Part shown: one piece after another, positions 33,776 through 42,532 of the stretch | How positions within the stretch are numbered: position 1 is the stretch's first letter | Layout of the letters: each line of letters starts with the position of its first letter | Assembly: GCF_003970865.1 (NCBI RefSeq) | Contig: NZ_RXLZ01000036.1 | Location: 1 to 51,651 of the forward strand | Source of the DNA: Stenotrophomonas maltophilia | Lineage (GTDB): Bacteria; Pseudomonadota; Gammaproteobacteria; Xanthomonadales; Xanthomonadaceae | Reading direction: 5' to 3' | DNA length: 51,651 bases | Notes under the pieces: generated by a model | Told to the model about the DNA's origin: nothing | Databases searched by the model: none | What the model saw: only the letters and a program-made list of their open reading frames with translations | Program-made: the position numbers and the translations under genes

Positions 33776-36700
33776 TCACCAGTTGTACGAGACGCCCACC
33801 TGCGCGCCGACGTCGCGGAAGCCCATGCCGCCGCTCTGCCGGCTCAATTCACCCCAGCCGCGCCAGCCGCCGGACAGATCCACCTGCACGCCGGCCTTGG
33901 CTTCGTAGATGTCGCGTGGCAGCTGCCGCTGCAGCCGCTCGCCGTCCATCGCCAAGCCCGCGCCATTGCCGCCGGACCACCAGTTCACCGCCACGTACGG
34001 GTGCACCTTGCCCTGCGCCGGGCTCAACCCACGGCTGTACAGGCGCAGGCCGACGCGGGTGCTGGTCTCGTCACCACCGCGGTCCTCGACCACCGTGCCG
34101 TTGGCCTCGACCACGCGGTCGCTGTCATAGCGGCTGTGCACCACCTGCAGCTGCGGTTCCAGGTAGATGCCGCGCTGCGCGGTGCGCCGCAGGGGCAGTA
34201 CATAGCCGGCCTCGGCCGACGCGCTCCAGTTGCGGGCGTCATAGCGCTCCTTCTGCAGGCCTTCGCCCTGCACGCTGTTGTGGAAGCGGCCGTACTGCAG
34301 CCAACCATCCACGTAGGCGCCGCGCTCCATGCGCGCATCCTGAAGCCAGGTGGCATAGGCACCCACGCTGGTGCCGGTGACCACGCCACGTGCGGTGTAG
34401 CCGGTCACCTGCGAGCGGCTGTCATTGCGTGCGCGGCCGTGGCCGAGCATCGCACCTGCCAGTAGTTCGCCCGTGCCACCCACCTCGAAGCGGCGTCCGG
34501 CGCCGACCAGCACGCTGGTGATCTGGCCATCGACCTGTACCTGGCGGTTGCGGTCGTGGCTGTCGGGCCGCGCGTTGCGAAGATGCATCCAGGCCACGGC
34601 ATCGCCGCGGGCGCCGGCTTCGGCGGCGGGATCACCGGCACGATCGTGCAGGCTGTGCCGGAACATGCCCAGCGCGGCACTGCGGTTGGCCAGGTAGGCC
34701 GCCGGCTCCGGGCGCTCCACCTGCGGGCGCGGCGGATCGATCGGTGGTTCCGGCGGCAACGGCGGATCGACCGGCGGTTCCGGCGGTGACGGCGGATCGA
34801 CCGGCGGTTCCGGCGGTGACGGCGGATCGACCGGCGGTTCCGGCGGCTGCGGCGGATCCACCGGCGGTTCCGGCGGATCCACCGGCGGCACGTATTCCGA
34901 ACGCAGGTACCAGTTGCCATCATCCGGGGTGGACACGCCGCCCTTGAACAGGAAGTAGTCGTAGGCACCGGCAACCGCGCGGCCCTGAAGGCCGAACTGA
35001 GCATCGGACTGGCCACCTACGGTGATCAGGCGGATGCCCTCCTGGGTCAGTGCACCGGCGCCGCCGGCATTGCGCACGCTCACGCTGGCGGTGCCGCTGC
35101 TGTTGCCGCTGATCACCAGCTGATCGCCGAGCGAGGTATCGTCACCCAGTGCACGGTTGAAGATCCAGTGGCCACCGTTACCCACGTAGTCGCCGCTGAC
35201 AGTGACGGTCTTGAAACCGCCCGCCGCCGGCGCATCGAAGGCAATGGTGCCGGCGTGTTCGAGTGCACCGACGCTGGAACTGTCACGCACGTTCCACTGG
35301 CTGCTGCCATCCAGCGCCAGCTGTGCGACCTGGTAACCGGAGTCGTTGCGCAGGGCGCCGCTGAACTGAGTACCGTTGCGCAGCACCATGTGCACCTCCG
35401 CGGTCGCGCTGTCGACGACCACGTCGCCGCTCAGGCGGCTGTTGTCGGCAGTGAAGCGGATCTCGGACGTTGCCACCGAACTGCCATCGGTGAACACGGT
35501 ATCGCTGACCCGCAGCAGTCGGCCGCCATCCAGTTCACCTGCGTGGCGGGCGACAACGGCCGTATTGTTGAGTGTCAGTTCGTGGTTGCTGCCCTGCAAC
35601 CACAGCGCAGGACCGTCCAGGGTCTCGATCTGGCTGTCGTTGAACACCAGCCGGTCCCAGTAGGGACCGAATACGGTAATGTAGGAACGATAGGCACCCG
35701 AGTTCGCTCCCCGCGCCTGGATGTGCAGGGCGTCCGCAGTGAGCTTTGCAGTGTTCATCTGCACGATGCCGAACGAGGAGGCGCCATGGGTGGTGATCGA
35801 GCCGCCGTCCAGCTGTATGTCCGCGGTACTGCCGCCCAGGAACACACCACCGGACACCGCACCGTAGGTCGCAATGTCGAGATTCCTGGCACGGATCCGG
35901 GAGTAGGGCGTTGGAGGGTTGCTGCCGGAAGCGCGCAGGCCGTAGACGCCATCGCCATGGGTATCAATGCTGCCACCGGTGATCGTCGCGGTGCCACCCC
36001 ATACGTCCACACCGTGGCCATACCCGTTGTCACCAAAGGTGCTGATCACGGTGTTGCTCAGGTCGGCCAGTGAATCGGCACCGGACAGCCAGATCCCGGA
36101 ACTGCCATCGCGGACGGTGAAGTGCGCACCCTCGGCGGTCAGCTTGCCCCAGCTGTTGACGTTGACGCCGTAGCCGCCGATGGTTTCGAAGCGGGCATCG
36201 GTGATTTCCGCTGTGGAAAACGTTCGATTGGTCCGGTTTCCGATCAGTCGGATGCTGCTGCCGTTGGCGGTGGCGGTGCCCCCGGTGATGCGGAGGGTCC
36301 CCCCGTTGTCAATGTCGAAGTAGCCATTGATGACATCCACATCGCGCAGCGACATCACACTTCCGCTGCCGCTTGCAGATAGGCGGCCACTGGAGCCGTT
36401 GGTTGCCTGCGCGAACGTCATCGCCAGTGATTCCAACGAAAGCAGTGCGCCGCCCTCGGCATAGGCGGCGCGGCCGGCACCGTTGCCGATCGTGGTCCCC
36501 GATACATGCAGTTCGCTTCCACGCCCGCTGGAATACAGGGCATGACCATCGCTGCTTACACTGCCGCCATCGAGCCATACCTTGCCGCCGTTGGTGGCGT
36601 TGACCGTGCCGTAACCGGAGCCATTGCGATAGGCATCGATGACCAGGTTGCTGGCGTGGATGGCACTGCCGATGCCGGTTGCGTTGAGCGCATAACCGAC

Positions 36701-37057
36701 GCTTGAACTTCCATTGCCAAGCTGGATGTGTCCTCCCTGGACAAGGACGCTGCCGCCTGCGGATGCCTGGATTGCGCTGCCGCCTCCGGTGACATCGACG
36801 CGCGTGCCATCGAGCGTTGCCGTGCTGCCGGCTCCGTTCACATCCAGGGCGAAGCCGCCCACGGAGTGCAGCAGGGTATCGCCCGCATCCAGCTGCAGGG
36901 TCTGGCCATTGATGACCTTCAGCGGCCCGGTCAGATCGGCGGCGTGGGCCGGCAGCGCCGCCCACAGGGCGGTCGCCAGCAGGCTGGGGAGGAGGGGGGC
37001 AGGCGCGAGGCGCGCGCGCGCGGACGCACGGCGGTGCCGGGTCGGGGAGGCGTACAT
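33776..37057 (-). CDS. Type V autotransporter with pertactin-like beta-helix passenger
   Basis: A 1093-residue protein: a signal peptide (LLPSLLATALWAALPAHAA), a passenger of about 730 residues made of short Gly/Ser/Asn-rich beta-helix rungs (for example GGSAIQASAGGSVLVQGG), a linker of proline repeats (PPEPPVDPPS units), and a C-terminal 12-strand beta barrel of about 280 residues ending SYNW. It would export its passenger to the cell surface, with adhesion or biofilm as usual roles. ATG 37057 was chosen because it starts the signal peptide and has AGGAAG upstream. A promoter motif shared with the nearby histidine kinase lies at 37250-37269. Confidence 0.9.
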   Translation of the reverse strand: MYASPTRHRRASARARLAPAPLLPSLLATALWAALPAHAADLTGPLKVINGQTLQLDAGDTLLHSVGGFALDVNGAGSTATLDGTRVDVTGGGSAIQASAGGSVLVQGGHIQLGNGSSSVGYALNATGIGSAIHASNLVIDAYRNGSGYGTVNATNGGKVWLDGGSVSSDGHALYSSGRGSELHVSGTTIGNGAGRAAYAEGGALLSLESLAMTFAQATNGSSGRLSASGSGSVMSLRDVDVINGYFDIDNGGTLRITGGTATANGSSIRLIGNRTNRTFSTAEITDARFETIGGYGVNVNSWGKLTAEGAHFTVRDGSSGIWLSGADSLADLSNTVISTFGDNGYGHGVDVWGGTATITGGSIDTHGDGVYGLRASGSNPPTPYSRIRARNLDIATYGAVSGGVFLGGSTADIQLDGGSITTHGASSFGIVQMNTAKLTADALHIQARGANSGAYRSYITVFGPYWDRLVFNDSQIETLDGPALWLQGSNHELTLNNTAVVARHAGELDGGRLLRVSDTVFTDGSSVATSEIRFTADNSRLSGDVVVDSATAEVHMVLRNGTQFSGALRNDSGYQVAQLALDGSSQWNVRDSSSVGALEHAGTIAFDAPAAGGFKTVTVSGDYVGNGGHWIFNRALGDDTSLGDQLVISGNSSGTASVSVRNAGGAGALTQEGIRLITVGGQSDAQFGLQGRAVAGAYDYFLFKGGVSTPDDGNWYLRSEYVPPVDPPEPPVDPPQPPEPPVDPPSPPEPPVDPPSPPEPPVDPPLPPEPPIDPPRPQVERPEPAAYLANRSAALGMFRHSLHDRAGDPAAEAGARGDAVAWMHLRNARPDSHDRNRQVQVDGQITSVLVGAGRRFEVGGTGELLAGAMLGHGRARNDSRSQVTGYTARGVVTGTSVGAYATWLQDARMERGAYVDGWLQYGRFHNSVQGEGLQKERYDARNWSASAEAGYVLPLRRTAQRGIYLEPQLQVVHSRYDSDRVVEANGTVVEDRGGDETSTRVGLRLYSRGLSPAQGKVHPYVAVNWWSGGNGAGLAMDGERLQRQLPRDIYEAKAGVQVDLSGGWRGWGELSRQSGGMGFRDVGAQVGVSYNW
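34740..34890 (-). repeat. 30-bp tandem repeat encoding the proline-rich linker
   Basis: About four to five copies of a 30-bp unit encode PPEPPVDPPS-type decapeptides between passenger and barrel. Several units are almost identical in DNA, so slippage could change the copy number in steps of ten residues without changing the frame. Confidence 0.85.
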
Positions 37058-37224
37058 GCTGTTGGACTTCCTGTGGCAGGGCGCAGCACGGCTGCGCGAA
37101 CTGGCGCGGCAGGGCCGCGTCGCTGCGGAAGCCACACGCGATGGCAGCTGCAGGCGCCATCGGACTTCCGTCCCCCACGGCGACGCGGCTACTGCCGGCA
37201 GGCGCACCATGGCGGGATGCGTCC

Positions 37225-37269
37225 AGCCTAGAAATCGGCACCGTCCTATGGAATCAGGCGTTTCCTAAA
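37225..37269 (-). promoter_or_regulatory. Autotransporter promoter with shared activator motif
   Basis: On the minus strand the motif TTTAGGAAACGCCTGATTCC (37269-37250) is followed after 19 bases by TAGGCT (37230-37225), a possible -10 box. The same 20-bp motif with 18 identities, followed after 20 bases by TAGCAT, lies upstream of the hybrid kinase at 45300. The start codon is about 170 bases downstream of the -10 box, leaving a long leader (37058-37224) in which I see no other gene. Confidence 0.6.
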
Positions 37270-37320
37270 GCCGTTGCAGGCCCTCGTGCAGGGCCGGCAG
37301 GATTCAGCCCCGAGTCGGCC

Positions 37321-37962
37321 TCAGGCGAACAACGAGGCCTGCAGGCAGTACTCGATCAGTGCCTGGTCACTGTCCACGCCGAGCTTGCGCATCGCGCTGA
37401 TCTTCTGCGTGCTGACCGTCTTTGCGCTGCGCTGCAATTGCCGGGCGATGTCGCCCACGCTCATGCCGCCGGTGAACAGCCGGATCACTTCCAGCTCGCG
37501 CGGCGACAGGCGCGCGCGGACCGCATCGGCATCGGCCGGTTCGCTCGCGGCGACCGGCAGCAGGCCCGGGGGCCGGTAAACGCGGTCGGCCAGCACCACG
37601 CGCAGGGCCTGTACCAGGCTGCCCAATCCATGGCTCTTGAGCACCACCCCGCCGGCGCCGGCGGCATACATCGCCGCAACCAACGACGGATTGGACACCA
37701 TCGTCAGCACCAGCAGGCGTGTCTCCGGGAAGCTGCGGCGCAGGAACGAGATCAGCTTGATGCCGTCCCCGAAGCGGTCGCCCCCCGGCATGCTGTAGTC
37801 GGTGATCACCGCCTGTGGCCGGGTCCGGGTCATCAGCTCGATCAGCGTAGCCGGGTCGGCCGCTTCGCCCACGACGTCCAGGTCCAGCTCCCCGGCCAGT
37901 ACGTCGCGGATGCCGGCAAGCACGATCGGGTGGTCGTCGGCGATGAGGATCCGTGTGGTCAT
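37321..37962 (-). CDS. RcsB-like response regulator, NarL/FixJ family
   Basis: A 213-residue two-domain regulator. The receiver domain has the acidic pair D9-D10, phosphoacceptor D55 in ITDYSMPGG, and the Lys in VVLKSH. The C-terminal LuxR-type HTH covers about residues 150-205 (LSPRELEVIRLFTGGMSVGDIARQL). The DYSMPGG segment followed by GDGIKLI and the KTVSTQK segment in the HTH are very like E. coli RcsB. Its start overlaps the hybrid kinase stop (ATGA), so the kinase is its likely phosphodonor. Candidate targets are the two promoters with the shared 20-bp motif. Confidence 0.9.
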   Translation of the reverse strand: MTTRILIADDHPIVLAGIRDVLAGELDLDVVGEAADPATLIELMTRTRPQAVITDYSMPGGDRFGDGIKLISFLRRSFPETRLLVLTMVSNPSLVAAMYAAGAGGVVLKSHGLGSLVQALRVVLADRVYRPPGLLPVAASEPADADAVRARLSPRELEVIRLFTGGMSVGDIARQLQRSAKTVSTQKISAMRKLGVDSDQALIEYCLQASLFA

Positions 37963-40900
37963 GGCAGGGTCGGGTCGTCAGGTAGGGAAGAGGATGCCGC
38001 ATCGAGCAGCGGATGCAGCAGCTGTTCGAGGCGTCGCTGGAAGCCGGCAAGCGGGGCTGCCTGGGTGGCCAGGTCATCGCCGCCAGCAAGGCCATGTTCG
38101 ATCTGCAGGCCGCTGTCCACCAGCGCGGGTGCACCGACGATGACCAGTGCGCCGCGGATGCGATGCAGTACCTGCACCACGCGTGCGGGATCGGCGGTGG
38201 CGATCGACTGGCGCAGGTTGTCCAGGTCAGCCTGCATGGTCTGCACGAACAATGCCTGCATCTTCGCGGGAATCTGCAGCGGGAGATCATCATCGCGCGT
38301 ATAGGTGGATGCAGGGCCTTGCGGCGGCGCGGGAACCGCTGCATCGCCCTGGGTGATCCGGGCCAGCAGACGCTGCAGGGCTTCCAGCGTGATCGGCTTG
38401 ACCAGCACGCCCTGCATGCCCGATTCCTGGCAGCGTTGGCGTTCGGCCGGATCGGCGTTGGCGGTGGCACCGTGGATCGGCACGCTGACGCCGCGCGCGC
38501 GCAAGGCACGGGCGAGGCCATAGCCATCCATCCCGGGCATGTTCAGGTCGGTCAGCACCAGTGCGAACGCGCCCTGCTGCCAGTAGCCCAGCGCTTCATT
38601 GCCATCGCTGGCAACCACTGCGCGGCAGCCGAGCTGTTCCAGCTGGTCGCGCAGGATCGCCTGGTTGATCGGGTTGTCCTCGGCCACCAGCACCTGCAGG
38701 CCGAAACGGCGCGTCGCCGGCAAGCGCCCTTCGGCGCTGGCCGCCAGCGGTTGGCCACTGGCCGCGGCCAACGCGAGCACGATCGCGTCGAACCGGTGCA
38801 GGCCAACCTGCCAGGAGCCATTGACCTGCCTTGGCCGCACGCCGCCTTCGCGGCAGGCGACCACGTGCGATCCACCCGCCCACTCGGGCAGCGAGTCGTC
38901 CAGGACCAGATCGAGCAGCACGGTGGACGATGGCAAGCCCGCCGCGCTGTCATCCCGGTACACACTGGCATGTGCACCGCGCTGCTGCAGGCGTTCGCAC
39001 AGCGATTGCACCAGCTCGCGCACGTTGCCCCGCACCTGGACCTGCAGGCCAGCAGGCAGCTGCGGTGCAGGGGATTGCTGCGGATCCGCCGGTGCCGAAG
39101 GCAGCGGCAGTTCGACACTGAAGCTGCTGCCCAGGCCAGTCTCGCTGACCACGCGCAGCTGGCCTTCCATCAACGCCACAAGGTGTGCGCAGATGGCCAG
39201 CCCCAGGCCGGTGCCGCGCATCGCATCGGTGCCCGGGTTGGCCTGGAAGAACGGCTCGAACAGGTGCGCCTGGTGTTCGCTGGCAATGCCGATACCGGTA
39301 TCGGCGACCTGCCACTGCAGCCAGCAGTGTTGTTTCTGCCAGCGTGCCGAAACGCGCACCACCACGCGGCCGCTGTCGGTGAACTTCAGTGCGTTGCTGA
39401 TCAGGTTGTTGAGTACCTGGCGGATCCGCGCGGCATCACCGCATACCATGGGTGGCAGGTCCGCATCGACGCAGGCGTAGAACTGCAGCCCCTTGTTGGC
39501 GGCTGCGGCTGCATACGAGTCGAGCGCATCCTCGGTCAGCCGCACCGGGTCGAACGGGCTGGGCTCCAGGCTCAGTTGCCCGGCCTCGGCCTTGCTGACA
39601 TCGAGGATGTCGCTGATCAGCTGCATCAGAGTCGAGGAAGAACGCTGGATTGTCGCCAGATAGTCCTGCTGCCGCGCATCCAGTGGCGTGAGTCCGAGCA
39701 GTTCGAGGGTGCCGAGCACGCCGTACAGCGGCGTGCGGATCTCATGGCTCATGGTGGCCAGGAACTGGCTCTTGGCCCGGTTGGCCTGGTCGGCGGCACG
39801 GCGCGCCTGTTGCAGCACCTGTTCGGCTTCGTGCTGGCTGCTGAGATCGATGAACAGGCACAGCACCGCCGGCTCGCCGCGATAGCGCGCCGGCGTCGCC
39901 GTCACCAGCAGGTGGCGGCCTTCGGGTGTGGTGTAGGCGAGCCCATCGCCGAGTGTGGTGCCTCCAGCGGCCAGCACGCTGCGCCGCCAGGGGCCATGCC
40001 AGCCTCCAGTGTCATGGTCCTCGCCCAGCCAGCGGCGGGCGAGGGTGTTGTCCAGCAGCACATTGCCATCGGTACGGCGCAGCAGGCACAGCCCGATCGG
40101 CGCGTTGTCCAGGATGGTGCGGCTGAAGGCTTCGCTTTCCAGCAGGCGCGCGTGGTTGCTGCGCAGCGGCTCGATGACCGAACGCCGATACGCGCGCAGC
40201 ACCAGCGTGCCACCCAACGCCAGCAGCAGGGCCACCAGCGTCGCGCCGAGCAAGGGTCCCTGTGGGTGCTGGAACACCTGCCGCCAGCTGACGTGGTACA
40301 CCGCCAGCCACCCACGCTCGCTGCGCATGCGGAACTGCAGGCCTTCCAGGCCGGCCTGCCAGGAGGTGCCGGCGTTGCTGGCATCTGCGGCATCGCCCAG
40401 CAGGCGCTGACCATCGGCATCGAACAGCGACAGTCGCTGGAACACCGGAACACCCAGCACCTGCCGGTAGTCATCGACACGTGCCGGATCGAGCAGGCAG
40501 GCCAGCGCGGCCTGTGAATCCTTGCCGTCCTCACCCCACAGGCGCGCATCCTGCGGGGCGTGGGCGATGGCGAGCAGCCAGGTCTGTCGGTCGCGCCACG
40601 GCACGCTTACCCAGACGATGCCGCCACGCTGCAGCGCGGGCCGCGTACCCAGAACCCGGTGGATGTCAGCGATCGCCGGGCGCAGGTGGTGCGGGCTGTT
40701 CTGGCTCGCATCGGTGCCCGCGATCTGTACCGGTGCCAGCAGCCCGCGCGTGCCCTGGCCATCGACCAGCAGGCATTGTGGTGGCGGGTAGCGCGAGGCC
40801 GACCAGAACGTGCCGTAGAAGCGCAGGAAACGGTCGCCCAGCTCGGTAGCGGGCGAAAGATCGGTCCCCTCACTCCCGATCACCGCGAAGTTGGCGAACA

Positions 40901-41186
40901 ACGGCCCGCGTTGCAGCTCCATGCTGGCATCCGCAACCGGCTGCCCTCGCGCGCCGACATCATGCAGCCGCCACTGGCGCAGGAAGCGCTCCTGCTCGCG
41001 CAGCGTGCCGTCCAGGCGGCGGAAGTGGTACTCGATCTTGCTACGCTCTTCGTTCAACAGCTGCGAGCCGGCCGACAGCAGCAGTCCGGCCTGCAGGGTC
41101 GCCAGCACCACCACGCCAATCAGCAGGGCGTGGACACGCAGCGAGCGGCGAGCGAGTCGGCGTACAGGAGCGGCCTCGGCCGGCAT
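37959..41186 (-). CDS. Hybrid histidine kinase with receiver and Hpt domains
   Basis: A 1075-residue membrane kinase: TM1 (residues 17-40), periplasmic sensor (41-310), TM2 (311-331), a PAS-like domain (350-450), HisKA with H481 ([10 protein letters not shown]), HATPase (580-695), a degenerate receiver-like domain (710-825), receiver with D880 ([12 protein letters not shown]), and a C-terminal Hpt with H1008 (VLHRIRGAL). It can therefore run the complete His-Asp-His-Asp relay to the RcsB-like regulator that overlaps its 3' end. It is a paralogue of the kinase at 42529-45300, with closely matching core segments. Confidence 0.92.
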   Translation of the reverse strand: MPAEAAPVRRLARRSLRVHALLIGVVVLATLQAGLLLSAGSQLLNEERSKIEYHFRRLDGTLREQERFLRQWRLHDVGARGQPVADASMELQRGPLFANFAVIGSEGTDLSPATELGDRFLRFYGTFWSASRYPPPQCLLVDGQGTRGLLAPVQIAGTDASQNSPHHLRPAIADIHRVLGTRPALQRGGIVWVSVPWRDRQTWLLAIAHAPQDARLWGEDGKDSQAALACLLDPARVDDYRQVLGVPVFQRLSLFDADGQRLLGDAADASNAGTSWQAGLEGLQFRMRSERGWLAVYHVSWRQVFQHPQGPLLGATLVALLLALGGTLVLRAYRRSVIEPLRSNHARLLESEAFSRTILDNAPIGLCLLRRTDGNVLLDNTLARRWLGEDHDTGGWHGPWRRSVLAAGGTTLGDGLAYTTPEGRHLLVTATPARYRGEPAVLCLFIDLSSQHEAEQVLQQARRAADQANRAKSQFLATMSHEIRTPLYGVLGTLELLGLTPLDARQQDYLATIQRSSSTLMQLISDILDVSKAEAGQLSLEPSPFDPVRLTEDALDSYAAAAANKGLQFYACVDADLPPMVCGDAARIRQVLNNLISNALKFTDSGRVVVRVSARWQKQHCWLQWQVADTGIGIASEHQAHLFEPFFQANPGTDAMRGTGLGLAICAHLVALMEGQLRVVSETGLGSSFSVELPLPSAPADPQQSPAPQLPAGLQVQVRGNVRELVQSLCERLQQRGAHASVYRDDSAAGLPSSTVLLDLVLDDSLPEWAGGSHVVACREGGVRPRQVNGSWQVGLHRFDAIVLALAAASGQPLAASAEGRLPATRRFGLQVLVAEDNPINQAILRDQLEQLGCRAVVASDGNEALGYWQQGAFALVLTDLNMPGMDGYGLARALRARGVSVPIHGATANADPAERQRCQESGMQGVLVKPITLEALQRLLARITQGDAAVPAPPQGPASTYTRDDDLPLQIPAKMQALFVQTMQADLDNLRQSIATADPARVVQVLHRIRGALVIVGAPALVDSGLQIEHGLAGGDDLATQAAPLAGFQRRLEQLLHPLLDAASSSLPDDPTLP

Positions 41187-41311
41187 GGCAGGTCTCGGAG
41201 CAGGGGGACGGACGGCGGCACCGGTGGCGGCAGCGCGAAGTCCGCCATCACTGCACAGACAGGATCGTCAATGCCACTTGATGATTTTGTGAAGCCGCTG
41301 TGGAACTCGTG

Positions 41312-42532
41312 TCAGCGCAGGGCGGCCCGCGGTCGTTCGTCCACTTGTGGTGCTTCCTCGTCCAGCAGGCGGGTGAACTCGTCCGATGGCAGCGCCTGCG
41401 AGATCAGGAAACCCTGCACCTGGCTGCAGCCCAGCTGCCGCAGCGCGGCCAGGTCGGCATCGCTTTCCACGCCTTCGGCCACGATGGTCAGGCCCAGCTG
41501 GTTGGCCAGTGCGATCACCGTCGAAAGGGTCAGGTGCAGGGCCGGGTCACGGGCGCAGCCGCTGACCAGCGCGCGGTCGATCTTGACCTCGGTGAAGGGG
41601 GTATTGACCAGGTTGTGGACCGAACTCAGGCCCTGGCCGAAATCGTCCTGGGCCAGGCCAAAACCCTTCATGCGCAGCCGGCAGGCACCGGCATAGAAGT
41701 CGCTGACGTGGCGCGTGGTGCTGTTCTCCATCAGTTCGAAGCACAACTCGCCGGGCGTACCGCCGTGGGCCATGGTCAGCGCCAGCAGCTCGTCGGGCAG
41801 GTCCGACTGCTCCAGCAGATGGGGCGGCAGGTTGATCGATACCGGTACCCGGAAACCCTGCATGCGCCAGCGTGCCTGTGCGCTGATGCTGGCCTTGAGC
41901 ATCATCCGCAGCAGGTCGCCCTCCAGCCCGTAGCGGCAGATCGCCGGCAGGAAGCTGCCAGCGGTCAGCGTACCCAGCTGCGGGTGGTGCCAGCGCACCA
42001 GTGCTTCGGCCGCCACCACCCGTCCGGACTGCAGTGACTTCTTCGGTTGGAACCACGCCGTCAGGCTGCCATCGGCCATGGCCTGGCGCAGCTGTGATGC
42101 ATCCGGTTCGGGTGCCACCGCCGCGCGTGAGGGGGCCGTGTCGGTAGCCGGACGTGCCTGCGCCAGCACCTCGAACAGGGCGTCCACGTCGGCAGCCGCC
42201 ACCGGCTTGGGCAGCAGGCCGATCACATCCAGCCCCAGCGATTCGGCCATCAGCCGTGCCGAGGTCATCATCCGCCGCGATGCCGCGCTGACCACTGCAA
42301 GGCGGGGCGGGCGTGGCTGTGCCGCCAGAGCCTGGATGAACTGGATGCCGTCCTGCCCGGGCATCAGCAGGTCACTGACCACCAGATCATAGGGCTGGCA
42401 TGCACACAACGCGATGGCGGCATCCACGTCTTCGCACGCATCGACCTGGACGCCGGCATGGCTGCCGAACAGATTGGCCAGGAAGCCACGCTGGAAGGGC
42501 TGGTCTTCCAGGATCAGGACACGCTGGGTCAT
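41312..42532 (-). CDS. REC-EAL response regulator, c-di-GMP phosphodiesterase (RocR-like)
   Basis: A 406-residue protein with a receiver domain (phosphoacceptor D54 in VVSDLLMPG) and an EAL domain (150-395). The residues needed for metal binding and catalysis are all present: E176 (EALVRW), N234, E266, D296 and D297 (QDDFGQG), K317 (VKID), E353 (AEGVES) and Q373. They match the RocR numbering I remember with an offset of one. It should cleave c-di-GMP when switched by phosphorylation. Its start overlaps the stop... of the upstream kinase gene region (ATGA), so that kinase is its likely partner. The 125 bases to the next gene hold nothing obvious. Confidence 0.92.
   Translation of the reverse strand: MTQRVLILEDQPFQRGFLANLFGSHAGVQVDACEDVDAAIALCACQPYDLVVSDLLMPGQDGIQFIQALAAQPRPPRLAVVSAASRRMMTSARLMAESLGLDVIGLLPKPVAAADVDALFEVLAQARPATDTAPSRAAVAPEPDASQLRQAMADGSLTAWFQPKKSLQSGRVVAAEALVRWHHPQLGTLTAGSFLPAICRYGLEGDLLRMMLKASISAQARWRMQGFRVPVSINLPPHLLEQSDLPDELLALTMAHGGTPGELCFELMENSTTRHVSDFYAGACRLRMKGFGLAQDDFGQGLSSVHNLVNTPFTEVKIDRALVSGCARDPALHLTLSTVIALANQLGLTIVAEGVESDADLAALRQLGCSQVQGFLISQALPSDEFTRLLDEEAPQVDERPRAALR

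Noticed and set aside
34740..34890. 30-bp tandem repeats as a CRISPR array
   Set aside because: The repeats are contiguous, without spacers, and lie in frame in the autotransporter linker.
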